In this document: positions 46,356-55,709 of the stretch, piece after piece
Layout: the number at the start of each line of letters is the position of its first letter
Position numbering within the stretch: the stretch's first letter is position 1
Assembly (NCBI RefSeq): GCF_001598275.1
Contig: NZ_BCYQ01000003.1
Coordinates: forward strand, 1-64,000
Reading direction: 5' to 3'
Length of the DNA stretch: 64,000 nucleotides
Source of the DNA: Moraxella oblonga NBRC 102422
Lineage (GTDB): Bacteria; Pseudomonadota; Gammaproteobacteria; Pseudomonadales; Moraxellaceae
Notes under the pieces: model-generated
Database searches by the model: none
What the model was told of the DNA's origin: nothing
Seen by the model: the letters and a program-made list of their open reading frames with translations, nothing else
Made by a program: the position numbers and the translations under genes

Positions 46356-47393
46356 TTACAAATAAACCACCGCTTTATCGTCTCGTTTGCCAATTTGCCC
46401 CAATTTCCAAGCCGTCTCGCCCTGTGTGGTCAAAAAGTCAATGGCTTTGTTTGCCAAATCAAAAGGAACAACCACCACAAAGCCCACACCGCAGTTAAAG
46501 GTGCGAAGCATTTCGTTTTGTTCAATGTTACCCTTCTCTTGTAGCCATTGAAAGACGGGGGGGAATTGCCAAGAATTTAACTCAATTTGAGCGGACAGCT
46601 CATCAGGCAATACTCGTGGCAGATTTTCGGTTAAGCCACCGCCTGTGATGTGTGCCATTGCGTGAATGCTTGTGTTGCCCAGCTCTTTTTGTAGGGCGTT
46701 TATGGATTTGACATAAATTTTGGTGGGGGCAAGGAGGACATCTTTTAGGGGGTTGCCGTCAAGGGTAGCGGTTTTTAAATCGGTGTTTGACACTTCAATC
46801 ACTTTGCGTACAAGCGAGTAGCCGTTTGAGTGCACGCCAGAGCTTGCAAGTCCAATCAGTACATCGCCCTGTGCCACATTTGCCCCTGTGATGACCTCCT
46901 CTTCTTCCACCACACCGACACAAAAGCCTGCCAAATCATAATCATTGCCGTGGTACATTCCGGGCATTTCTGCTGTTTCGCCACCGATTAAGGCACAGTT
47001 TGAGAGTTTACAACCATCGCCAATGCCACGAATCACACTTTCGGCAACATCGACATCTAGCTTGCCTGTGGCATAATAATCTAGGAAAAACAGTGGCTCT
47101 GCCCCACACACCAAAAGGTCATTGACACACATTGCCACCAAGTCTTGACCGATGGTGTCGTGCTGGTTTAAGTCCAATGCCAGCTTTAATTTTGTGCCAA
47201 CGCCGTCCGTACCAGATACCAAAAGCGGTGATTTGTAGCCTTGTGGAATACGGCACAATGCCCCAAATCCGCCAAGTCCGCCGATAACTTCTGGGCGAGA
47301 GGTTGCCTTTGCCACCGATTTGATACGCTGTACGAGTGCTTCGCCTGCGTCAATGTCCACGCCTGCGTCTTTGTAGCTAAGAGAGCTTGTCAT
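46356..47393 (-). CDS. purM: Phosphoribosylformylglycinamidine cyclo-ligase
   Basis: 345 residues from ATG 47393, AIR synthetase of purine synthesis. Motifs: [28 protein letters not shown] (ATP/substrate), [28 protein letters not shown] and [13 protein letters not shown]. Divergent from hda with an AT-rich 187-bp gap. It is the first gene of a run that continues through the toxin-antitoxin block to purN. Confidence 0.97.
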   Translation of the reverse strand: MTSSLSYKDAGVDIDAGEALVQRIKSVAKATSRPEVIGGLGGFGALCRIPQGYKSPLLVSGTDGVGTKLKLALDLNQHDTIGQDLVAMCVNDLLVCGAEPLFFLDYYATGKLDVDVAESVIRGIGDGCKLSNCALIGGETAEMPGMYHGNDYDLAGFCVGVVEEEEVITGANVAQGDVLIGLASSGVHSNGYSLVRKVIEVSNTDLKTATLDGNPLKDVLLAPTKIYVKSINALQKELGNTSIHAMAHITGGGLTENLPRVLPDELSAQIELNSWQFPPVFQWLQEKGNIEQNEMLRTFNCGVGFVVVVPFDLANKAIDFLTTQGETAWKLGQIGKRDDKAVVYL

Positions 47394-47580
47394 AAAAATC
47401 CTTAATAACCAATAACAATGATAACACATCACGATTATACCAAAAAATTGCTATTTTTAGTGTTAATTTGCCACAAAATGCAAAATTATGGGGAAATTTA
47501 ACAAAAAACTTGCAAAATTTTTTAAATATGTTATATATAAGGCATTTTGCATTATTATAAATCAATTGTCTGGGTCATAC

Positions 47581-48339
47581 ATGACATCATTTCAACCTTC
47601 TTTTAACCTTGATGTGCGTCAAGAGGCTAGCCTTGATGATTTTGACGCTCAAAACTACACCTCCATCATACAAGCAGTAGATAAATTGTGTTTGGGACAA
47701 CTTTCTGAACTTTATATTTTTGGGGAAAAATACGTTGGCAAAACCCATCTGGCATTATCCATTTATAACGCCTATATCACCCAACAAAAAAATGCCATAA
47801 GCCTATCCTTGATAGACTTGATTGACGATGATGATGTTGATGCATTAAATAACCTTGAAATGTTTGATTTGATTATCTTAGATGACATACAAGCTATCAA
47901 CAACAACTATGTCTGGCAAGAGGCAATGTTTCATCTCATCAACCGCATTCGTGAACAGCACAAACAATTGGTATTTTTGGCAGACACGCCTGCCCGTGAA
48001 CTTGATATCGCCCTACTTGATTTGGTAACAAGATTATCACTTGCCCCCATGATAAAGCTACCTAGTAGCACCCTAGAAAGCGATAGAGCAACTTTACTTC
48101 GTGCCATTTTACGCCGTAAAAGCTGGCGATTGCCTGACAGCATTTTTGAGTATTTAGTCAAAGAAGGACCTCATACTGCTGGTGAAATTATTGAGGTCTT
48201 AGACAGTATTTCTCCCCTACTGACCCATTTGACACGCCCCCAAGTACCCAAAAAGACCATAGAAGAAGCCAAAGCCATCATTCAAAGAAAAACTGTTTTG
48301 TTAGAAATCAGCCGTTATACTGCTGATACTGACCAGTAA
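47581..48339 (+). CDS. hda: DnaA-related regulatory ATPase Hda
   Basis: 252 residues of the DnaA AAA+ family, without the N-terminal and DNA-binding domains of DnaA. The clamp-binding-like N-terminus (FQPSFNLDVRQ), Walker A-type GEKYVGKTHLA, Walker B ILDDIQAI, sensor and the ARLLLA-type C-terminal part are visible. Hda with the sliding clamp converts DnaA-ATP to DnaA-ADP and limits re-initiation. ATG 47581 is chosen because homology starts there. Divergent from purM, as in several Moraxellaceae. Confidence 0.92.
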   Translation: MTSFQPSFNLDVRQEASLDDFDAQNYTSIIQAVDKLCLGQLSELYIFGEKYVGKTHLALSIYNAYITQQKNAISLSLIDLIDDDDVDALNNLEMFDLIILDDIQAINNNYVWQEAMFHLINRIREQHKQLVFLADTPARELDIALLDLVTRLSLAPMIKLPSSTLESDRATLLRAILRRKSWRLPDSIFEYLVKEGPHTAGEIIEVLDSISPLLTHLTRPQVPKKTIEEAKAIIQRKTVLLEISRYTADTDQ

Positions 48340-48362
48340 CCACACAACACAAGGAAAAATTT

Positions 48363-49010
48363 ATGAAAAAAATCACTCTCATCACTGCAATTATCGGTTC
48401 GCTTTTAACCATGAATGCTTTTGCCGAAGTTAAACTTATGGTTGATGACAACATCAAAGTTACCGCCATCAACGGTCAAGAAATCAAACATGGGGCATTA
48501 CAACCCCTAAAACGTGAGTTTACGCTAAACAAAGGTCGTCATGTCATTACTGCTCGTTATGATCGCCTATTTGATTTAAATCGTGAACACGATTATCTAA
48601 AATCAGGTAACATCACCATTACCGCCGATTTGTCAGATGGTCAATACGAGCTTATTATGCCAAACCAACCAAACAATTACCATTCTGCCAAAGAATATGC
48701 CAAAAATCCAAGTCTTGCCATCTCTCAACAAGGTAAAATCTTATTTCAAGAAAACACCCAAACAGAACGCGAAGGTATTTTATCAGGACTGGGTGCCAGT
48801 TTGGGTGGCTTATTTCATCGTGATAATGCTGTTCAAGCCAACCAAAAAGTCATTGCTTCATTGGATACGCCTAGCACCAATACCACACCTGTAAACACCC
48901 CAAATCTTACCCCCAATGCTGGCGACGACAATTTGGACGGATTTATGAAAATTTGGCTCAATTCTAGTGAGTCAGAACGTGAAAAAATCCGTCAATGGAT
49001 TGAAAAATAA
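48363..49010 (+). CDS. DUF2057 (YccT-like) exported protein
   Basis: 215 residues with signal peptide MKKITLITAIIGSLLTMNAFA. The mature N-terminal domain (VKLMVDDNIKVTAINGQEIKHG....REFTLNKGRHVITARYDRLFD) matches the DUF2057/YccT family. A Pro/Thr/Asn linker and a C-terminal helix (DGFMKIWLNSSESEREKIRQWI) follow. Function unknown; YccT affects curli in E. coli. 23 bp after hda; AAGGAAAAATTT serves as ribosome-binding site. Confidence 0.85.
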   Translation: MKKITLITAIIGSLLTMNAFAEVKLMVDDNIKVTAINGQEIKHGALQPLKREFTLNKGRHVITARYDRLFDLNREHDYLKSGNITITADLSDGQYELIMPNQPNNYHSAKEYAKNPSLAISQQGKILFQENTQTEREGILSGLGASLGGLFHRDNAVQANQKVIASLDTPSTNTTPVNTPNLTPNAGDDNLDGFMKIWLNSSESEREKIRQWIEK

Positions 49011-49027
49011 GTATCTGGATTATCAGT

Positions 49028-49072
49028 CAACCAATAAAAAAACAGGATTTACTCCTGTTTTTTTATTGGTTG
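49028..49072. terminator. Bidirectional terminator between the DUF2057 gene and the FMN synthase-like gene
   Basis: A perfect 20-bp stem, CAACCAATAAAAAAACAGGA and its complement, with a 5-nt loop, between convergent genes. Confidence 0.95.
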
Positions 49073-49077
49073 AGAAA

Positions 49078-50748
49078 TTAGGAGATATGGCGAATGCGTA
49101 AATTGACCGCATTAACGATTTCATCAGCAATGCCCATCGCCTGAAAACTGTCAGGATCAGCCAGTTTCCACATATCATCTAACACCTTGCGACCACAATC
49201 ACCAGTCAGTAGCGAGCCTGTGGCTATAAACTGATAATGCTCTGATAGCAGTTTAATCCAACCATCAGGCTGACGACGCACCACGTGATGAGGGCGAAGC
49301 TGACTTGGGTGGTCAAGCCCCACTGTGCCAACAATATCCGCCAATGCTTTTAAGGTATTGGCATGAAAATTTTTGACACGCTCTGCTTTGTCGGGTACAT
49401 ATAGTGCTTTTTGGCGAGATTGGTCTTGGGTGGCAACCCCCACAGGGCATTTGTTGGTGTGGCAGGAACGAGACTGAATACACCCCAATGCGAACATGAA
49501 ACCACGAGCCGAGTTGCACCAATCTGCCCCCAACGCCATCATTTTAGCAATATCAAAACCGCTAACAATTTTACCACTCACGCCAATCTTGATTTTATCA
49601 CGCACACCTGCACCGACCAGCGTATTTTGTACAAAAATCAACGCATCAACCAATGGCATACCCACCGTATCCATAAATTCCACAGGTGCAGCTCCTGTAC
49701 CACCTTCTGCCCCATCAATAACGATAAAATCAGGATAATTATCTTCTTCAATCATTGCCTTGACAATCGCCATAAACTCCCATGGAATGCCAATACATAG
49801 TTTAAATCCGACTGGTTTTCCCCCTGACAACTCACGCAATTTTTGCCAAAATTTAACCAGCTCTCTGGGCGTGCTAAATTCTAGATGTCCAGCAGGCGAG
49901 ATACAATCAATCCCCATAGGAATATCACGAGTACTGGCAATTTCTGCGGTGATTTTTGAGGCGGGAAGCACGCCACCCTTGCCGGGTTTTGCCCCTTGTG
50001 AGAGCTTGATTTCTATCATTTTTACTTGGTCAAGACTGGCTTTTTGGACAAATGTGTTGGGGTTAAACTGTCCATTTTCATCACGGCAACCAAAATATGC
50101 CGTACCAAGTTCCCAAATCAAATCCCCACCATGTTTATGATAAGGACTGATACTGCCCTCGCCTGTATCATGGGCAAATCCCCCCATTTTTGCCCCACGA
50201 TTTAAAGCCTCAATGGCAGCGGCTGATAACGCCCCAAAACTCATTGCCGAAATGTTAAAAATAGACAAATCATAAGGCTTGGCACACCGTTCATTACCAA
50301 TACGAACAGTGAATTTGCTATCTACGATTTTTTTGCTAAGTCCAGAATGCAAAATCCACTCACTACCCACTGTCTGTAAACTATTAATACTACCAAAAGC
50401 GGTGGTACTATCTAGGTTTTTAGAACGTTGATATACCAATGAGCGTTGCTGGCGTGAAAATGGCACTTCATCTTGGTCAGTTTCTAAAAAATACTGACGA
50501 ATTTCTGGGCGAAAATTTTCCAAGAAAAAGCGAATATGCCCAGAAATGGGATAATTTTTTAAAACAGCATGGCGAGTTTGCAAAATGTCATGTGTGCCAA
50601 TCAAGGTAAAAATTAGGGCGATTCCAAATAGCCACCAGTTGGCTATCCACGCTCCCACAACCGTCAGTACGATAGCAAGCCAATAAATGCTTTGGCGGGG
50701 TAGCACCAAAAATTCATAATTTTTTAATTTGTTAGTTGATGAACTCAT
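49078..50748 (-). CDS. FMN-binding glutamate synthase-like protein
   Basis: 556 residues. Two N-terminal hydrophobic helices (about 17-33 and 37-50) precede a full glutamate-synthase central/FMN domain: MSFGALSAAAIEALNRGA, KPGKGGVLPASKIT, the FMN-binding GAEGGTGAAPVEFMD, and a cysteine cluster IQSRSCHTNKCPVGVATQD suited to a [3Fe-4S]. It lacks the glutaminase domain, so ammonia or another donor would be needed if it makes glutamate; family members of this stand-alone form have poorly known substrates. Membrane anchoring is a notable feature. Convergent end marked by a strong terminator. Confidence 0.87.
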   Translation of the reverse strand: MSSSTNKLKNYEFLVLPRQSIYWLAIVLTVVGAWIANWWLFGIALIFTLIGTHDILQTRHAVLKNYPISGHIRFFLENFRPEIRQYFLETDQDEVPFSRQQRSLVYQRSKNLDSTTAFGSINSLQTVGSEWILHSGLSKKIVDSKFTVRIGNERCAKPYDLSIFNISAMSFGALSAAAIEALNRGAKMGGFAHDTGEGSISPYHKHGGDLIWELGTAYFGCRDENGQFNPNTFVQKASLDQVKMIEIKLSQGAKPGKGGVLPASKITAEIASTRDIPMGIDCISPAGHLEFSTPRELVKFWQKLRELSGGKPVGFKLCIGIPWEFMAIVKAMIEEDNYPDFIVIDGAEGGTGAAPVEFMDTVGMPLVDALIFVQNTLVGAGVRDKIKIGVSGKIVSGFDIAKMMALGADWCNSARGFMFALGCIQSRSCHTNKCPVGVATQDQSRQKALYVPDKAERVKNFHANTLKALADIVGTVGLDHPSQLRPHHVVRRQPDGWIKLLSEHYQFIATGSLLTGDCGRKVLDDMWKLADPDSFQAMGIADEIVNAVNLRIRHIS

Positions 50749-50987
50749 ATTAATTTTGATGAAATGATTGAAAATGCCTATTATAGTACAAATTTTTGTA
50801 AATTTTAATGATAAAAATATGATATTTTATCAATATTTTTAATAAAATAAACAACAAAACAGATAATTATTTGAAAAATAATCTATTAAATTCAATATAT
50901 TATAAAATATTTAATGATATTTTTACAAAAAGAATTTGACAATATAAAAATAACCGATATAATACGCAACACATCAAGTGATGTAAG
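50749..50987. other. AT-rich leader with tRNA promoter
   Basis: About 240 bp of very AT-rich DNA before the tRNAs. The promoter is clear: -35 TTGACA at 50936-50941, -10 TATAAT at 50958-50963, 16-bp spacer. A GC-poor discriminator (ACGCAAC) follows. Confidence 0.82.
50936..50963 (+). promoter_or_regulatory. Promoter of the tRNA-Val/tRNA-Asp operon
   Basis: Consensus TTGACA and TATAAT with a 16-bp spacer, 25 bp upstream of the tRNA-Val 5' end. Confidence 0.9.
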
Positions 50988-51063
50988 GGGCGGTTAGCTC
51001 AGTTGGTAGAGCGTCTGCCTTACAAGCAGAGGGTCAGCGGTTCGAATCCGTTACCGCCCACCA
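50988..51063 (+). tRNA. tRNA-Val (anticodon TAC)
   Basis: 76 nt. Acceptor GGGCGGT pairs with ACCGCCC, and CCA is encoded. The anticodon loop is CTTACAA, giving TAC. GTTCGAATC is the T loop. D-loop AGTTGGTAGA is standard. Confidence 0.97.
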
Positions 51064-51086
51064 TACATACCTTGATAGCGACCTTA

Positions 51087-51163
51087 GCAGCGGTAGTTCA
51101 GTTGGTCAGAATACCGGCCTGTCACGCCGGGGGTCGCGGGTTCGAGCCCCGTCCGCTGCGCCA
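51087..51163 (+). tRNA. tRNA-Asp (anticodon GTC)
   Basis: 77 nt. Acceptor GCAGCGG pairs with CCGCTGC; CCA encoded. The anticodon loop is CTGTCAC, giving GTC; T loop GTTCGAGCC. It lies 23 bp after tRNA-Val in one transcript. Accessory genes begin about 100 bp downstream. Confidence 0.97.
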
Positions 51164-51187
51164 TCTTAGTTGGTTTTACAATTTATA

Positions 51188-51211
51188 CCCCAAATCTCCC
51201 CTGATTTGGGG
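51188..51211 (+). terminator. Terminator after the tRNA pair
   Basis: A 9-bp stem CCCCAAATC/GATTTGGGG with a 6-nt loop and TGTTTTTTT. Confidence 0.92.
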
Positions 51212-51270
51212 TGTTTTTTTATATCTTTAAAAGAATTTAAAATAATTATTTTAAAATGAAAGGAGTTATT

Positions 51271-52872
51271 ATGTATTTATTTGAAATCCATTTAACGGTT
51301 AATGAATTAAATAATGATAAAATTAACGATTTTGAAAACCTTTGTCAAAATTTGGGTGGTAAAGCCATTTTGATTGAATTGCCAATGGGTGAATATACCC
51401 AGCAACCAATGATGACTTATGTCAAAAAAGCAAATAATGTAACCGAAATTTTGGCGGAAATTGATACACTAAAACCGCAATTTTTCAATCAAGGCTTTGA
51501 AATCATTCGTACCAAAATTGAAATCCCTGCTGACCAATACGATGAGTATATCACAGAATTTCCTAATACCAAAGGGTATTTTGAATGGCATGGGAAAGTT
51601 GAATTTTATAAAGATAATCAAGGTTTGCAAATATTAAGATATGCCGTAGAAAGTCTTGACATTCCAGCTCATATTTCCAAAAACGCCTTAAAACATCAAC
51701 AAAATATCCGTTTTATTACATATAGAAATTATGATAAAAATGAATTTTATCAAGGTATTGAAAAAATTATTGATAAGTTAAATCGTAATATTCTGGGTAA
51801 GGATTATTTCAATTTAATCAAACAACAATCCGAATATTGTATTTATGATGATAAATTAACGCTTGATGATGGATGGGCAAAGCCGTTTTTGGAAAATACC
51901 ATTTTAGAAAAATATTATTCCGCTTTTCCTGATATTGATGATAAGGAAATGATAAGAGATTTATGTATTTTTGAAGCCATTATTCGTAGAACGGCAAAAT
52001 TAGAAAATTCCCCATTTATGTTAAAGGGCAGTTTGGTTACTCGCCAATATTTTAACAGCCCCAATGACCGTTTTCCAATGGACATTGATTTTGTTTGCTT
52101 AACACATTTACCTGATGCACAGACCGCTCGTGAAGTGTTGGATAATTGGTTGATTGAGATAACCACAATGCCATTAGATGACGGATTGCATTTTGTGGAT
52201 TTTAGAGAAAATCAATTTTGGCGGTGTATTGACTATGCAATGCACGATGATTTTCCAACGGTAATGACGGATATAGATTGTTATATTGGCAATGAGTGTT
52301 ACAGATTATTTTTAAGTGTATCATTTAATTTACCCATTCCCTTTCCGCCTGTGCCATTAACTTATAAAACACCGACTGATGAATTTATTTATCCCAAAAC
52401 CACGCCATTATCTCTACAAATTGCGTGGAAAATTCATCAAACCATTGTCCGTCCACGCTTAAAGGATATTTATGATTTGACTTATTTGGTAAAAAAGGTG
52501 GATAATCAACAAATGATTGATGATGTGATTTTTGCCTTATTACAAGAATGCGAAAAAGACAATATTGAAATTGATAAGGTAAAATCATTCTTTGAATATG
52601 ATTATCAAAAAATATTTTTTGAATATAGTTACCATTTTGAAAAATGTTATTTTCCATTGCTACCAGACAGTTCACCAGGTAATAATAAGATTTTGTTTGA
52701 ACAATTTAAAGAAAGTATGCAACAAGCGGGATTTGTATTGGAAAATTTAACGTTGCACTATCCTAATTTACAAAATGAAATCACAGAAATGCCAATACAG
52801 GATAATATAATGCCAAATCAAGAACCACCAAAAAATTTATGGCAAAAAATGGTAGGAATATTTAAAGAATGA
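51271..52872 (+). CDS. AbiEii-like nucleotidyltransferase with extra N-terminal domain
   Basis: 533 residues from ATG 51271, which has AAAGGAG 6 bases upstream. The C-terminal half (about 215-480) is an AbiEii/AbiGii-type nucleotidyltransferase: KGS at 252-254 and the metal pair DID at 271-273 (FPMDIDFVCL), plus the helical motif AWKIHQTIVRPRLKDIYD. AbiEii transfers nucleotides to tRNA acceptor stems as the toxin of an abortive-infection pair. Residues 1-180 are a separate alpha/beta region, apparently two beta-alpha-beta halves (YLFEIHLTV...KAILIELP...FEIIRTKIEI and YFEWHGKVEF...RFITYRNY). I do not recognise it by name. Its stop overlaps the next gene by 4 bp. No AbiEi-like antitoxin is visible. 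Confidence 0.85.
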   Translation: MYLFEIHLTVNELNNDKINDFENLCQNLGGKAILIELPMGEYTQQPMMTYVKKANNVTEILAEIDTLKPQFFNQGFEIIRTKIEIPADQYDEYITEFPNTKGYFEWHGKVEFYKDNQGLQILRYAVESLDIPAHISKNALKHQQNIRFITYRNYDKNEFYQGIEKIIDKLNRNILGKDYFNLIKQQSEYCIYDDKLTLDDGWAKPFLENTILEKYYSAFPDIDDKEMIRDLCIFEAIIRRTAKLENSPFMLKGSLVTRQYFNSPNDRFPMDIDFVCLTHLPDAQTAREVLDNWLIEITTMPLDDGLHFVDFRENQFWRCIDYAMHDDFPTVMTDIDCYIGNECYRLFLSVSFNLPIPFPPVPLTYKTPTDEFIYPKTTPLSLQIAWKIHQTIVRPRLKDIYDLTYLVKKVDNQQMIDDVIFALLQECEKDNIEIDKVKSFFEYDYQKIFFEYSYHFEKCYFPLLPDSSPGNNKILFEQFKESMQQAGFVLENLTLHYPNLQNEITEMPIQDNIMPNQEPPKNLWQKMVGIFKE

Positions 52873-53774
52873 ATATCATTGAACATTACCAAAACCATTA
52901 TCCCAATTTGCCAGAGCAACAATTACTAAAATTGATTGCCAATGAAGCGTTTTTAAGGCGAATGGGTGAGTGTTATGAACCTTTTATGGTGAAGGGTAGT
53001 TTCATTAGTCGCACTTATTTTGAAAATGCTGATTTTAGAATACCCAATGATTTGGATTTTGTCTATTTTGGTAGTGTTAAAGATGTCAATAAAACCGAAC
53101 AATTATTTGATGATTGGGCGGATAAAATTACCCAAATGCCAATGAATGATGGCGTGGTATTTAAAAGATTTTCCAAATATGATGGTTGGAATGGAATAGA
53201 TTATCAAATGAATCAAGATTTTCCAACGGTCAATGGTAGAATTTATGCGGATGTTTTGGGTAATGAGGTGGTTATTTCTTTGGATATTTCCTTTAATTTG
53301 GATATTTTAAGCGAACCTGTACAAGCACTTTATGCTACTTTAAATGATGTGATTTATTTGCCATATAGTGTACCACTTGCCATTCAAATGGCGTGGAAAA
53401 TTCATCAAGGCATTGTTAATCCACGCTTTAAGGATTTTTATGATTTGACTTATTTGATACCCTTATTAACTCGCCCAGATGATATTAAACTGATGCTCCA
53501 AACTTTAAAAAATGAATGTCAAAGGGATAATATTGGGTTGGATAAAGTTGGCTTATTTTTTGAAGGTCAAAAAATCTATCATCGTCAATATGAAGTTTAT
53601 TTAAATGGCAATTATAAAACATTGTCCAGCCAGCAATATTATGAACATCAATACAAAGAATTAAAAAATTATTGCACCAATTTACCCAATGAATTTGATG
53701 AATTTTGGCAAAATTATATAAACGCCATAAAAAACGCCAAGTTTAATGCGTATTTGGGGGAGTTTGGGATTTAA
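52869..53774 (+). CDS. AbiEii-like nucleotidyltransferase, second copy
   Basis: 301 residues, paralogous to the C-terminal half of the preceding gene. KGS is at 42-44, the metal Asp pair is DLD at 61-63 (IPNDLDFVYF), and AWKIHQGIVNPRFKDFYD mirrors the partner. It lacks the N-terminal region. Starts at ATG 52869 overlapping the previous stop (ATGA), so the two are co-translated and likely equimolar. The C-terminus has a charged tail with repeated Tyr/Gln/Lys (SSQQYYEHQYKELKN). Convergent with the unknown gene by a 32-bp overlap. Confidence 0.87.
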   Translation: MNIIEHYQNHYPNLPEQQLLKLIANEAFLRRMGECYEPFMVKGSFISRTYFENADFRIPNDLDFVYFGSVKDVNKTEQLFDDWADKITQMPMNDGVVFKRFSKYDGWNGIDYQMNQDFPTVNGRIYADVLGNEVVISLDISFNLDILSEPVQALYATLNDVIYLPYSVPLAIQMAWKIHQGIVNPRFKDFYDLTYLIPLLTRPDDIKLMLQTLKNECQRDNIGLDKVGLFFEGQKIYHRQYEVYLNGNYKTLSSQQYYEHQYKELKNYCTNLPNEFDEFWQNYINAIKNAKFNAYLGEFGI

Positions 53775-54201
53775 ATGTTGTTAAATGGTTTGTGATTGTA
53801 TCAATCCATTGCTTTTTATCAACTTGTCTTAACTCTTTGGCAGATTTAACTTTAAAAATATAGTTTAACCATTCTTTTTGCCAATAACAAATTAAACCCA
53901 ATTCGCCTTGTAAGGTTTTTAAATAATTTTGATATAAAATATTGACAACATCTATGTTTAAATGATGAAATAAATATGCCATATAAATATTAGCATAATT
54001 CATAGAGTATTTATCATCGCCATCGTGTAATCTATCCCAAAAATAATCATATGTATCAAATAAATCATTGGGATAATGGCTTAAATGAAGATTGGGAAAA
54101 TCATTGATTGGCTTTAAATAATTATCTAAATGACTATCTACAACCATAATACAATCATTTTCAATATTAAGAGTGGCAAGGATATTTTTGTCAAATGGCA
54201 T
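53743..54201 (-). CDS. Unknown acidic/aromatic soluble protein
   Basis: 152 residues, leftward from ATG 54201. No signal or membrane helix. Rich in Tyr, Asp and His: YPNDLFDTYDYFWDRLHDGDDKY, then a helical NYANIYMAYLFHHLNIDVVNILYQNYLK, and LGLICYWQKEWLNYI. No recognised family. Its last 32 bp overlap the end of the second nucleotidyltransferase gene on the other strand. Given its place it could belong to the same accessory unit, for example as antidote or immunity protein, but nothing in its sequence proves that. Confidence 0.6.
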   Translation of the reverse strand: MPFDKNILATLNIENDCIMVVDSHLDNYLKPINDFPNLHLSHYPNDLFDTYDYFWDRLHDGDDKYSMNYANIYMAYLFHHLNIDVVNILYQNYLKTLQGELGLICYWQKEWLNYIFKVKSAKELRQVDKKQWIDTITNHLTTFKSQTPPNTH

Positions 54202-54285
54202 TGAAATGGATTTTAATTTTAAATAATGTGTGATTATAACAAATTTTTGCTATAATAGGCTTTATTTTTATTAAAATTTTTAAAA

Positions 54286-55695
54286 ATGTCCAAAAAATCC
54301 TCCTATGTCTGCCAATCTTGCGGTGCCAATTATGGCAAATGGGCAGGGCAATGTGCCGATTGTGGCGAATGGAACACTTTGGTAGAAAGTGTGAGTGTCG
54401 CCTTGCCCCACCACAACAAAAGCAAAAGCACCAAGCCCACCTCTCGCACAGGCAACTATGCTGGGGCAACCAGTGGCGTAATGACCCTAAACAATGTCGG
54501 TTTTTCGTTAGAAACCCGTATGCCCACAGGCATTGGCGAGTTTGACCGTGTGCTTGGCGGGGGGCTTGTGGCAGGTTCGGTGGTCTTGATTGGTGGCGAC
54601 CCTGGTATTGGCAAATCCACCATTTTGCTCCAAACCGCTATTTTTATGGCAGGCAGTCAATCACTCTCAGGTTCTGCCCTTTATATCACAGGCGAAGAGA
54701 GCTTGTCGCAAGTGGCAATGCGTGCGGTGCGTTTGGGACTGCCAACCGACCGTTTGCGTGTTTTGGCGGAAACCAATGTAGAGACCATCTGTCAGGCACT
54801 CACCGCTGAACAACCTGCGGTGGCGGTTATTGATTCTATTCAAACTTTGTTTACCGAAATGATACAATCCGCCCCTGGGGGTGTGGCTCAAATTCGTGAA
54901 ACGGCGGCGATTTTGACCCGTTATGCCAAACAAACAGGCACGGCGCTATTTTTGGTGGGACATGTAACCAAAGAAGGGGCTTTGGCAGGCCCTAGGGTGC
55001 TTGAACATATGGTGGATACGGTACTGTATTTTGAGGGCGAGAGCGATAGTCGTTTTAGAATGATTCGGGCGGTCAAAAACCGTTTTGGGGCGGTCAATGA
55101 GCTTGGGATTTTTGGAATGACCGACACAGGTTTAAAGGAAGTTGCCAATCCGTCCGCCATTTTTCTAAGCCGATACGAAAAGCCGATTGCAGGCTCGGTG
55201 GTGATGGTCAGCCGTGAGGGAACTCGTCCGCTGTTGGTCGAGGTGCAAGCGTTGGTGGACGACTCGCAAGGTCAGCCAAGACGAATGGCGCTTGGGCTTG
55301 ATTATCAACGCCTTGCGATGCTCCTTGCGGTAATGCACCGCCACGGCGGTATTCATACCAGTGGGCAAGATGTCTATGTCAATGTCGTGGGCGGGGTGAA
55401 GGTGATGGAGACAGGCTCTGATTTGGCGGTGCTTTTAGCTTGTGCGTCTAGTATCAAAGAAAAACCGCTCCCATCAAGGCTTTGCGTGTTTGGCGAAGTG
55501 GGCTTGTCTGGCGAAATACGCCCTGTACCAAACGGTCAAGAACGCCTAAAAGAGGCGATGAAACACGGCTTTACCCACGCCATCATTCCTGTTGCCAATG
55601 CCCCCAAAGCAGGCGATAAAAATTTTGCAAAGATAAGCATTATTGCGGTGGATAGACTGGATACGGCAATTTATAAAGCATTTGAGATTGTATAA
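54286..55695 (+). CDS. radA: DNA repair ATPase RadA
   Basis: 469 residues. N-terminal C4 zinc finger (CQSCGANYGKWAGQCADCGEW, cysteines 9-26 region), RecA-like Walker A GDPGIGKSTI, the KNRFG motif (VKNRFGAVNELGIFGM), and a C-terminal Lon-protease-like domain (HRHGGIHTSGQDVYVNVVGGVK). RadA helps branch migration in recombination and natural transformation. An Rpn-family gene follows after 14 bp, which suggests co-transcription. A 91-bp segment of this gene is copied at 57741-57831. Confidence 0.97.
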   Translation: MSKKSSYVCQSCGANYGKWAGQCADCGEWNTLVESVSVALPHHNKSKSTKPTSRTGNYAGATSGVMTLNNVGFSLETRMPTGIGEFDRVLGGGLVAGSVVLIGGDPGIGKSTILLQTAIFMAGSQSLSGSALYITGEESLSQVAMRAVRLGLPTDRLRVLAETNVETICQALTAEQPAVAVIDSIQTLFTEMIQSAPGGVAQIRETAAILTRYAKQTGTALFLVGHVTKEGALAGPRVLEHMVDTVLYFEGESDSRFRMIRAVKNRFGAVNELGIFGMTDTGLKEVANPSAIFLSRYEKPIAGSVVMVSREGTRPLLVEVQALVDDSQGQPRRMALGLDYQRLAMLLAVMHRHGGIHTSGQDVYVNVVGGVKVMETGSDLAVLLACASSIKEKPLPSRLCVFGEVGLSGEIRPVPNGQERLKEAMKHGFTHAIIPVANAPKAGDKNFAKISIIAVDRLDTAIYKAFEIV

Positions 55696-55709
55696 ATGAG
55701 GAGAAAATA

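Noticed and set aside
53743-54201. AbiEi-type antitoxin for the nucleotidyltransferases
   Set aside because: No winged HTH or AbiEi pattern is visible; position alone is not enough, so it is annotated as unknown.
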